Positions 1-6,242 of a stretch of 10,324 bases of DNA are shown here, one piece after another. The translations under genes were made by a program, and so were the position numbers. The stretch is from contig JAEZHX010000162.1 in the NCBI GenBank assembly GCA_023436765.1, forward strand, positions 1 to 10,324, read 5' to 3'. The DNA comes from Bacillota bacterium. Lineage in GTDB: Bacteria; Bacillota; Clostridia; Lachnospirales; Lachnospiraceae. The notes beneath the pieces are model-generated. The model was not told where the DNA came from and searched no databases. It was given only the letters and a program-made list of their open reading frames with translations. Position 1 is the stretch's first letter. Every line of letters begins with the position of its first letter.

Positions 1-564
1 CTTGCGACAGTCGGCAGCGTCAATCCTGTGGCAAAAGCACAGATGGACGAATTGCTGCTGGCTCAGAAGGTTTTTAATGTATTCGTAATAACCAGGGAGC
101 TCCTGGAGGGCGAGGAGAGAAGGAACGCAGAGATTGAAAGAGTAGTGAATGAGATCCTGCAAAATTGCGAAAATTATGAAATCTGTACTGCTGTTGTAGA
201 TGGAATCATGCCCGAGAACCGAATTGATTTTCTGCCCTATGCTAACAGGTATGAATGTACCATGGATGAAGTAAGTAACCTGATCAACAGCTCTCTGGCT
301 GAGGTAACTTACCGGATCTTGGATCTAAATTCCTCCTTCAGAGGGATTTATACCAGCGGCGGAGATATCACGGTCGCTGTCAGCAGGAGATTTAAAACTG
401 CTGGAATCAGGCTTCTGGACGAGGTTGTTCCGTTGGCAGCCTATGGCGAGTTTATTGCCGGAGATCATGATGGGCTGAAGATAATCACCAAAGGAGGTAT
501 GGCTGGTGACAAGTATGCAATGATTACGTGCATGCGCTACTTGAAGGAAAGATTATATATTTAG
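1..564 (+). CDS. Four-carbon acid sugar kinase (DUF1537 family), C-terminal part; 5' end cut by the window
   Basis: This is a DUF1537-type kinase, which transfers phosphate from ATP to O4 of a tetronate such as D-threonate or D-erythronate in the cytoplasm. The reading frame is open from base 1, so the gene starts upstream; 187 residues remain of a family that is usually about 420 long. What is left is the C-terminal nucleotide-binding domain. It begins with a GSVNP stretch (residues 5-9 of the fragment), typical of the start of that domain, followed by the glycine-rich TSGGDIT near residue 120 and KGGMAGD near residue 165, both conserved in the family. A PdxA-like dehydrogenase and a GntP permease follow on the same strand, the partners known for DUF1537 kinases in acid-sugar pathways. 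The exact substrate cannot be read from the sequence: D-threonate and D-erythronate kinases are both possible. Family assignment is confident; specificity is inference. Confidence 0.88.
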   Translation, partial: LATVGSVNPVAKAQMDELLLAQKVFNVFVITRELLEGEERRNAEIERVVNEILQNCENYEICTAVVDGIMPENRIDFLPYANRYECTMDEVSNLINSSLAEVTYRILDLNSSFRGIYTSGGDITVAVSRRFKTAGIRLLDEVVPLAAYGEFIAGDHDGLKIITKGGMAGDKYAMITCMRYLKERLYI

Positions 565-576
565 AAATTTTAGAAT

Positions 577-592
577 GGAGATGATTTTATTG
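577..592 (+). promoter_or_regulatory. Ribosome binding site that selects a TTG start for the dehydrogenase gene
   Basis: GGAG at 577-580 lies 9 bases before TTG at 590. The in-frame ATG at 575 overlaps this GGAG and has only an A/T-rich, SD-less sequence before it. Starting at TTG gives an N-terminus of M-R-P-I-I-A-I-P-M-G-D-P, which matches where PdxA-family proteins normally begin. Confidence 0.65.
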
Positions 593-1585
593 AGACCGAT
601 AATTGCTATTCCAATGGGAGATCCCGCCGGCATCGGCCCGGAGATTGTAGTTAAGGCATTGGAACATAAAGAAGTATTAAATGCTGCACGCTGTGTCGTA
701 ATCGGAGATCGCAAGGTATTAGAGGATGCCATTCGCTTTGCAAGCTCCGGATTAGCGATCAACCTAATTCAGAAGCCGGAGGAGGGGGATTATAAAGAAG
801 GCATATTAAATCTGGTTGATCTTGACAATGTGAACATGGAGGAATTTAATATCGGCCAGGTGAACGGAATGTGTGGCAAAGCCGCTTATGAATATATAGC
901 AAAAAGCATAGAACTGGCGAACAACAAAGAAGTAGCTGCAGTAGCCACGACACCGATCAATAAGGAATCCCTGAAGGCAGGCAATATCAATTTCATCGGG
1001 CATACGGAAATATTCGGTGAATTGACTGGAACGAAGGATCCGCTGACGATGTTTGAGGTACACGGAATGAGAGTATTCTTCCTGACCCGTCACGTTTCTC
1101 TTCGCAAAGCCTGTGATCTGGTAACAAAAGATCGAATTAAAGACTATGTGAAACGATGTAAGGAGGTTCTTCGGAAGCTTGGAGTAACGGAAGGAACCAT
1201 GGCGATTGCGGGTCTCAATCCACATAGCGGAGAGCATGGATTATTTGGGGATGAAGAAGTTAACCATGTAACTCCTGCAGTAGAGGAGCTGCAGTCAGAA
1301 GGCTATGATGTGGTTGGTCCGATCGGCGCTGACTCAGTGTTCCATATGGCTCTGAAGGGGCATTTCAACAGTGTATTATCCCTATATCATGATCAAGGGC
1401 ATATCGCAACCAAGACCCTAGACTTTGAAAGGACCATTGCGATTACCGGAGGCATGCCAATCCTCCGAACCTCCGTGGATCATGGAACTGCATTGGACAT
1501 TGCCGGTAAGGGTATTGCCAGCGAAGTCAGCATGGTAGAGGCCATTCTTCTCGGAGCAAAATATTCAGCCAACTTTATTGGATAA
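590..1585 (+). CDS. pdxA2: PdxA2-type 4-hydroxythreonine-4-phosphate dehydrogenase-like protein (probable D-threonate/D-erythronate 4-phosphate dehydrogenase)
   Basis: This is a cytoplasmic, NAD-dependent and metal-dependent dehydrogenase of the PdxA family. In acid-sugar operons the PdxA2 branch oxidises the 4-phosphotetronate made by the DUF1537 kinase; the keto acid then loses CO2 to give dihydroxyacetone phosphate. From TTG at 590 the protein has 331 residues, the usual family length. Visible motifs are the N-terminal IPMGDPAGIGPE, TTPINKE near 120-126, FIGHTE near 135-140, and three metal-ligand histidines: TRHVSLR (about H168), GLNPHSGE (about H212) and YHDQGH (about H267). These sit close to H166, H211 and H266 of E. 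coli PdxA. The YHDQGHIATK form, rather than the YHDQGLPVLK of vitamin B6 PdxA, and the neighbouring kinase and permease favour catabolism over pyridoxal phosphate synthesis. The gene starts 25 bases after the kinase stop, so it is in the same operon. A role in B6 synthesis is a less likely alternative. An ATG start at 575 would add five residues. Confidence 0.88.
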   Translation: MRPIIAIPMGDPAGIGPEIVVKALEHKEVLNAARCVVIGDRKVLEDAIRFASSGLAINLIQKPEEGDYKEGILNLVDLDNVNMEEFNIGQVNGMCGKAAYEYIAKSIELANNKEVAAVATTPINKESLKAGNINFIGHTEIFGELTGTKDPLTMFEVHGMRVFFLTRHVSLRKACDLVTKDRIKDYVKRCKEVLRKLGVTEGTMAIAGLNPHSGEHGLFGDEEVNHVTPAVEELQSEGYDVVGPIGADSVFHMALKGHFNSVLSLYHDQGHIATKTLDFERTIAITGGMPILRTSVDHGTALDIAGKGIASEVSMVEAILLGAKYSANFIG

Positions 1586-1603
1586 GATTGAAAGGAGAAA
1601 AGT

Positions 1604-2983
1604 ATGAACACAGAAGTAACTGTATCAGGAGCTCAGATGCTACTTGGTTTAGGTATTGGTTTAGCGGTATTAATCTTTCTTATTTTAAAGACAAAGATTC
1701 ACGTTTTTGTTGCACTCCTCATCGCAGCAGTTATCGTTGGTACTGTAGGAGGACTTGGAACTACAGCAACAGTGGATGCAATTACCGCCGGTTTTGGTGG
1801 AACGTTAGGTAATATTGGTATTATCATTGGTTTAGGCATCATGATGGGCCAGATGTTCGAGATATCCGGTGCCGCAGAACGAATGGCGCGTACCTTCTTA
1901 AAGATGTTTGGTAAAGGCAGAGAAGAGGCTGCACTTACCTTAACCGGTTTCCTGGTTTCCATTCCGATTTTCTGCGATTCCGGATTTGTCATTCTCTCTC
2001 CCTTGGCGAAGGCATTATCCAGAAAAACCAAGAAATCCATTGCCGGCCTCTCCGTTGCATTGGCAGGCGGACTTGTCATCACTCACTCCCTCGTACCCCC
2101 GACACCGGGTCCTCTGGGTGTGGCAGGCACCTTCGGTGTAGATGTGGGACAGTTCATTCTGCTTGGTATCGCAATTGCTTTTCCTATGGCAATCGCTGTC
2201 ATGATATACAGTAAATACATTGGCAAGAAGATCTATCAGCTTCCCAATGAAGCTGGTGACGGTTGGGAAAGACCTCCGTATCAGAAGCCCATTTATGATG
2301 TGGTTTCTAAGGAAGAAGGACGTAATTTACCCTCCGCATTTTTGGCTTTCACCCCAATCGTGCTTCCGATTATCCTAATCTTATTAAATACCGTATTATC
2401 GGCATTAAAATTAACCACGGGTGTTTATGAGGTTTTAATTTTCCTCGGTAAACCGATTATCGCAGTTGGTATCGGCTTATTGATCTCAATCTATACACTG
2501 ACCAGAGACAAGGATCGTAAGTTTGTTATCACCGAGTTAGAAGACAGCATGAAGTCAGCAGGTATCATCATCTTCGTTACCGGTGGTGGCGGTGCTCTTG
2601 GACAGGTTTTAAAGGCAGCAGGTGTTGGTGATTATATTGCGAATGGTATTGCTTCCACAGCAATTCCGGTTATCCTGTTACCTTTCATTATCGCAACCTT
2701 AGTACGTTTTGTACAGGGCTCCGGTACCGTTGCTATGATCACCGCAGCAGGTATTACCGCTCCGATCGTAGAAGCAGCCGGTGGCAGCATGTTACTTGGT
2801 GCATTTGCAGCATGTATTGGCGCACTGTTCTTCTCCTACTTCAATGATAGCTTCTATTGGGTGGTTAACCGTTTAAGTGGTATCACTGAGACAAAAGAGC
2901 AGGTCAGAGTATGGTCCGTAACTACAACGATCGCTTGGGCTGTCGGCTTGGTTGAGCTGCTAATACTGAATATTTTCATGTAA
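1604..2983 (+). CDS. GntP-family sugar-acid:H+ symporter
   Basis: This is an integral membrane permease of the gluconate:proton symporter (GntP) family, with 459 residues, typical of the family (about 440-460). It is hydrophobic throughout and should carry about 12-14 membrane segments, beginning with residues of about 10-28 and 34-55. Family hallmarks are SIPIFCDSGFVIL near 120-132, HSLVPPTPGPLGVAG near 160-175, FVTGGGGALGQVLKAAGVGDYI near 320-342, and VRFVQGSGTVAMITAAGI near 365-385. The start is secure: AAAGGAG at 1591-1597 is 6 bases before ATG 1604. The gene lies 18 bases after the dehydrogenase stop and is followed by a strong terminator, so it is the last gene of the operon. The context suggests that it imports the tetronate used by the two upstream enzymes rather than gluconate; this is inference, because GntP members differ in substrate and cannot be told apart by eye. 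Confidence 0.92.
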   Translation: MNTEVTVSGAQMLLGLGIGLAVLIFLILKTKIHVFVALLIAAVIVGTVGGLGTTATVDAITAGFGGTLGNIGIIIGLGIMMGQMFEISGAAERMARTFLKMFGKGREEAALTLTGFLVSIPIFCDSGFVILSPLAKALSRKTKKSIAGLSVALAGGLVITHSLVPPTPGPLGVAGTFGVDVGQFILLGIAIAFPMAIAVMIYSKYIGKKIYQLPNEAGDGWERPPYQKPIYDVVSKEEGRNLPSAFLAFTPIVLPIILILLNTVLSALKLTTGVYEVLIFLGKPIIAVGIGLLISIYTLTRDKDRKFVITELEDSMKSAGIIIFVTGGGGALGQVLKAAGVGDYIANGIASTAIPVILLPFIIATLVRFVQGSGTVAMITAAGITAPIVEAAGGSMLLGAFAACIGALFFSYFNDSFYWVVNRLSGITETKEQVRVWSVTTTIAWAVGLVELLILNIFM

Positions 2984-3019
2984 TAAAGATAATTCCCTCT
3001 CCCCTTTATTCATACATAC

Positions 3020-3052
3020 GGGCGTGCTCCAATGCAAGGAGCACGCCCTTTT
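3020..3052 (+). terminator. Intrinsic terminator of the sugar-acid operon
   Basis: A perfect 11-bp GC-rich stem (GGGCGTGCTCC at 3020-3030 with GGAGCACGCCC at 3038-3048) closes a 7-base loop and is followed by TTTT. It begins 36 bases after the permease stop and is a textbook Rho-independent terminator. Confidence 0.95.
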
Positions 3053-3341
3053 ACTGTGCTTGACTCAAGTTTTTTCTGCTTAACCTTATATTTATTAATT
3101 TATCTGTGCATGATGAAATATATTTGTATTAGACTTATATCAGATAGGCAGGCCGTGGTATATTAAAGCTATGTACAAATGTAAAAAATTATGATATATT
3201 AATGTGTACCTGAGATCAGCAGATGGTGCGACGGATTGCGAGAAGTCTGTAAATACAGACAGTATATATATTAAAATAATCCCGGTGATATGTGAGGGAT
3301 CCTGGTAATTTAAATTTAGACTATCCAGTAAGTGCATTTAG
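3053..3341. other. AT-rich intergenic stretch without a recognised gene
   Basis: I see no credible coding region here on either strand; the one reading frame on the minus strand has no ribosome binding site and no recognisable protein pattern. It holds a weak promoter candidate on the plus strand (TGTACA at 3172-3177, 17-base spacer, TATATT at 3195-3200) and a short hairpin (GTCTGT at 3245-3250 with ACAGAC at 3255-3260, 4-base loop), followed by AT-rich sequence rather than a T-run. The region may hold upstream control sequences for the gdpP cluster, or an undescribed small RNA, but nothing in it matches an RNA family that I recognise. Confidence 0.4.
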
Positions 3342-3350
3342 TGTTATAAT
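3342..3350 (+). promoter_or_regulatory. Extended -10 promoter for the gdpP-rplI-dnaB cluster
   Basis: TG-T-TATAAT at 3342-3350 is a perfect extended -10 element. No good -35 hexamer lies 16-18 bases upstream, as is common for extended -10 promoters. Transcription would start near 3357, giving a leader of about 90 bases before the gdpP start. Confidence 0.65.
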
Positions 3351-3378
3351 AGACGCGAAAAGCGGAGAGTTGCGACCT

Positions 3379-3420
3379 TAAGCCCGGCAAGGAAATGCGT
3401 GCATTTTCAGGACGGGCTTA
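3379..3420 (+). promoter_or_regulatory. Hairpin in the gdpP 5' leader, not terminator-like
   Basis: An 8-bp perfect outer stem (TAAGCCCG 3379-3386 with CGGGCTTA 3413-3420) encloses a symmetrical 4x4 internal loop (GCAA/AGGA). A 7-pair inner stem (3391-3397 with 3402-3408, one G-U) is capped by the tetraloop CGTG. No T-run follows, and the gdpP ribosome binding site (GGAGG, 3433-3437) lies 12 bases downstream and stays free. The element may stabilise the mRNA, bind a protein or sense a ligand; I recognise no known riboswitch family in it. Confidence 0.6.
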
Positions 3421-3445
3421 GTGTAATAGTGTGGAGGTTTCTTAC

Positions 3446-5506
3446 ATGGGAAGAAAAATGAGACTTGGCGGTTCGCTAAGAAGTTATCTTATGTGGCCGG
3501 TAATACTTACCGGGCTTTTGCTCTGTTCGAACCTGTGTATCTATTTTATCAGTAAGGAAGCTGGACTGGTGATGTCGGCTTTTATACTGGCATATTTTCT
3601 GATTGCTCTTTCAATCTACTATCTGAATCGGGCTAAATTGGCTGCTGAGCTGGTTCGCTATGCGATGGATTATGGACAGATTCAGAAGCGTCTCCTGAAG
3701 GAGTTGGCTCTGCCCTATGCGATACTTGATGTGGAGGGAAGGCTCCAATGGGGGAACAATGAGTTCATGGATATCATCCAGGAGCGCAAGGTGGCACGTC
3801 ATTCTATTTCTAATATTTTCCCTGAGATTACGGAGGATGCTCTTCCCAGATCAGAGGGGGATGAGGTGCTTCGTCTGCTATATAACGGCAGGAATTACAA
3901 GGTGCTGTTACGGAAGGTGATTGCACCTGATTTTGATGAGGATTCGAATTGGAGCATCTATGAAGGTGAGAACTCCTGGGATACCAGAAATGCTCTGATT
4001 GCTATGTATCTTTATGATGAGACGGATAATATAGCTCTGCTCAAGGAGAATAAAGAGCAGAAGCAGATTGTTGGCCTGTTATATATTGATAATTATGAGG
4101 AAGCACTGGAGAGCAGCGATGAAGTCAGACGCTCCCTGTTGACCGCCCTGGTAGACAGGAAGATTAATAAATACATGCTGAATATAGATGCCATCATTAA
4201 GAAGCTGGAGAAGGACAAGTACATCTTCGTCTTTCAGCAGAAATACCTCCCCATGCTGCAAAGCAGCAAGTTTTCGATTCTGGAAGAGGTCAGGAGTGTT
4301 AACATTGGAAATGAGATGGCAGTTACGGTGAGTATCGGTCTCGGTGTCAATGCTGACAACTATAATACCGGCTATGAATATGCCCGGGCTGCGATTGATC
4401 TCGCCCTTGGCAGAGGCGGGGATCAGGCGGTAATTAAGGACAGAGAGAAGATCTCTTATTATGGCGGCAAAAGCATCCAGGTGGAGAAGAGTACCCGTGT
4501 TAAGGCAAGAGTGAAGGCCCACGCCTTCCGTGAATTTGTAGAGGGCAAGGACAAGATTATTGTCATGGGTCATAAGATCGGTGATGTTGATTCCTTCGGT
4601 TCTGCAATCGGAATATATCGTATTGCAAAGGCCTTTAACAAGAAAGCCCATATCGTTATCAATGAGGTGACCACCTCTTTACGACCGATGATGAATCGCT
4701 TTATCGGTAATCCGGATTATGAGGAAGATATGTTCATTAAGAATGATCAGGCCAGGGAGGTTGTGGATATCAATACCCTGCTGGTTATCGTTGACGTAAA
4801 TCGTCCAAGCTATCTGGAATGTGCGGAATTGCTGGATTATACCAAGACCGTTGTAATCTTTGACCACCACAGGCAGACTAATGAGGCGATTGAAAATGCG
4901 GCCTTATCCTATATAGAGCCTTATGCCTCCTCTACCTGTGAAATGGTAGCGGAGATCCTGCAGTATATCGGGGGAAATCTAAAGCTGAAGCCCGCGGAAG
5001 CTGATGCTTTATATGCAGGAATCATGATTGACACGAATAATTTTCTAACGAAGGCAGGAGTAAGAACCTTTGAAGCAGCCGCCTTCTTAAGAAGAAGCGG
5101 TGCAGATGTAACTAGGATTCGAAAGGCATTTCGCAGTGAGATTACGGATTTCAAGACGAAGGCGGATGCCATCAGCAGTACGGAGGTTTATCTGGATCAT
5201 TATGCTATTGCGGTATGCGCCAGCTCCGAAGTGGACAGCCCCACCGTACTCGGTGCTCAGATTGCCAATGAGCTGCTAAACATCACAAATATCAAAGCCT
5301 CCTTTGTTTTAACGGATTTTAATAACAAGATTTATATTAGCGCAAGGTCCATCGATGAGGTGAATGTACAGGTCATCATGGAGAAAATGGGCGGCGGCGG
5401 ACACTTAAGCGTTGCGGGTGCCCAGCTGGAGAATTGTGCGATCCATGAAGCAATCATGAAGCTGAAGATGACTTTGGCCTCCATGATGCAAGAAGGCGAA
5501 TTATAA
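3446..5506 (+). CDS. gdpP: GdpP-type c-di-AMP phosphodiesterase (two TM segments, PAS-like, degenerate GGDEF, DHH-DHHA1)
   Basis: This is a membrane-bound, Mn-dependent phosphodiesterase that cleaves cyclic di-AMP to 5'-pApA, setting the level of this second messenger in osmotic and cell-wall control. The protein has 686 residues, in the family range of about 650-690. Its order is two membrane helices (about 15-35 and 41-60), a PAS-like segment (about 80-165), a degenerate GGDEF domain (about 205-335, with SIGLGV and GRGGDQAV in place of a cyclase signature), then DHH and DHHA1 domains. Catalytic residues visible are HKIGDVD (H376, D380, D382), D450 in VDVNRP, DHH at 473-475, D529 in MIDTNN, and GGGGH at 649-653. 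Nothing essential seems lost. ATG 3446 is chosen because GGAGG (3433-3437) lies 8 bases before it; the GTG at 3431 overlaps that site. The rplI and dnaB genes follow, the order known from Bacillus and many clostridia. Confidence 0.95.
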   Translation: MGRKMRLGGSLRSYLMWPVILTGLLLCSNLCIYFISKEAGLVMSAFILAYFLIALSIYYLNRAKLAAELVRYAMDYGQIQKRLLKELALPYAILDVEGRLQWGNNEFMDIIQERKVARHSISNIFPEITEDALPRSEGDEVLRLLYNGRNYKVLLRKVIAPDFDEDSNWSIYEGENSWDTRNALIAMYLYDETDNIALLKENKEQKQIVGLLYIDNYEEALESSDEVRRSLLTALVDRKINKYMLNIDAIIKKLEKDKYIFVFQQKYLPMLQSSKFSILEEVRSVNIGNEMAVTVSIGLGVNADNYNTGYEYARAAIDLALGRGGDQAVIKDREKISYYGGKSIQVEKSTRVKARVKAHAFREFVEGKDKIIVMGHKIGDVDSFGSAIGIYRIAKAFNKKAHIVINEVTTSLRPMMNRFIGNPDYEEDMFIKNDQAREVVDINTLLVIVDVNRPSYLECAELLDYTKTVVIFDHHRQTNEAIENAALSYIEPYASSTCEMVAEILQYIGGNLKLKPAEADALYAGIMIDTNNFLTKAGVRTFEAAAFLRRSGADVTRIRKAFRSEITDFKTKADAISSTEVYLDHYAIAVCASSEVDSPTVLGAQIANELLNITNIKASFVLTDFNNKIYISARSIDEVNVQVIMEKMGGGGHLSVAGAQLENCAIHEAIMKLKMTLASMMQEGEL

Positions 5507-5523
5507 TAGGAACGACAAGTAGA

Positions 5524-5570
5524 GGATATTAGGAAAGAAGCCGGACGAAGGAGCTAGGTCCGAAGTATCC
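5524..5570 (+). other. Possible weak stem-loop between gdpP and rplI
   Basis: GGATA (5524-5528) can pair with TATCC (5566-5570) and CGGAC (5542-5546) with GTCCG (5558-5562), giving a two-part stem in the 135-base spacer. A seven-codon frame with its own AAAGGA site starts at ATG 5604 and ends at TAA 5622-5624, just before the rplI ribosome binding site. Either could tune L9 expression. The evidence is slight, and no T-run makes it a terminator. Confidence 0.25.
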
Positions 5571-5641
5571 AAAGTTTATCAATAAGTTTATAGAAAGGAA
5601 TGTATGATAATCGGCTTTCATTAATATCATACAAGGTAATT

Positions 5642-6088
5642 ATGGAGATTATTTTATTACAAGATGTAAAAGCACTGGGTAAAAAGGGTGAGATTGTAAA
5701 GGTAAGTGATGGCTATGCGAGAAACTTTGTTCTACCTAAAAAGTTAGGCCTTGAGGCGACAAAGCAGAACCTGAATGACCTGAAGCTCCAAAAGGCCGCC
5801 GAAGAGAAGAAACAGAAGGAAATTCTGGCAGAGGCTAAGGAGTTTGCTAAGAAACTTGAGGAAGTGTCAATCAAGGTGAAGATTAAGGCCGGTGAAGGTG
5901 GTAAAACCTTCGGCTCTATCTCTACCAAAGAAATTGCTGCTGCTTTAAAAGAACAGTTCGGTCTGGATCTGGATAAGAAGAAGCTGCTGCTTGCAGATCC
6001 GATTAAGAATGCGGGAAGCTATACAGTTCCTGTCAAACTACATCCGCAGGTAACTGCCGAGATGAAGGTTCAGGTAGAGGCTGTATAA
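5642..6088 (+). CDS. rplI: 50S ribosomal protein L9
   Basis: L9 (bL9) is a structural protein of the large ribosomal subunit that binds 23S rRNA and helps to keep the reading frame. The protein has 148 residues, the standard length. The N-terminal rRNA-binding domain shows the invariant signature of positions 1-27: M-x-I-I-L-L-Q-D-V, then LGKKGEIVKVSDGYARNFL/V and PKKLG. A long lysine/glutamate-rich connecting helix (about 45-75) follows, and then the C-terminal domain with KIKAGEGGKTFGSIS (about 79-93) and a final VPVKLHPQV stretch. The frame is open back to ATG 5600, but the family N-terminus fixes the start at ATG 5642, with AAGG (5633-5636) 5 bases before it. It lies between gdpP and dnaB, the conserved Firmicutes order. 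Confidence 0.97.
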   Translation: MEIILLQDVKALGKKGEIVKVSDGYARNFVLPKKLGLEATKQNLNDLKLQKAAEEKKQKEILAEAKEFAKKLEEVSIKVKIKAGEGGKTFGSISTKEIAAALKEQFGLDLDKKKLLLADPIKNAGSYTVPVKLHPQVTAEMKVQVEAV

Positions 6089-6229
6089 GAGCAGGTAATT
6101 CATGTTTCCCTTAATACTGGATAAAGCACGGGGGAAAGCGATATATCGTTTGCTTTGCAATAAGGACGAAGGGTGCTATGCCGGAGCGTTCCGAAGGATT
6201 ATGTTTAAAGAGCTGCAAACAGGCAGCAT

Positions 6230-6242
6230 GGAGATTACTATG
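6230..6242 (+). promoter_or_regulatory. Ribosome binding site that selects the dnaB start
   Basis: GGAG at 6230-6233 lies 6 bases before ATG 6240. The frame is open back to ATG 6102, but the extra 46 codons have no good ribosome binding site and no counterpart in DnaB proteins. ATG 6228, four codons earlier, is a weaker alternative. Confidence 0.7.

Noticed and set aside
1588..1812. Short plus-strand frame overlapping the start of the permease gene
   Set aside because: It is an out-of-frame shadow of the GntP gene, whose own ribosome binding site and protein motifs are clear.
3140..3337. Minus-strand reading frame in the gdpP upstream region
   Set aside because: No ribosome binding site, no recognisable protein pattern, and it overlaps the likely control region of gdpP.
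3379..3420. Attenuator/terminator in the gdpP leader
   Set aside because: The stem is GC-rich enough, but the following bases are GTGTAATAGT with no T-run.
3351..3445. ydaO-type c-di-AMP riboswitch before gdpP
   Set aside because: The leader is too short (about 90 bases) and I could not find the conserved segments of that family; only a simple hairpin is visible.
4079..4651. Long antisense frame (190 codons) within gdpP
   Set aside because: The opposite strand encodes the well-conserved GGDEF/DHH part of GdpP; the antisense product has no recognisable motif or ribosome binding site.
5600..5641. N-terminally extended L9 starting at ATG 5600
   Set aside because: L9 proteins begin at the M-x-x-I-L-L-x-D-V motif, and ATG 5642 has its own ribosome binding site; the AAAGGA touches ATG 5600 with no spacing.
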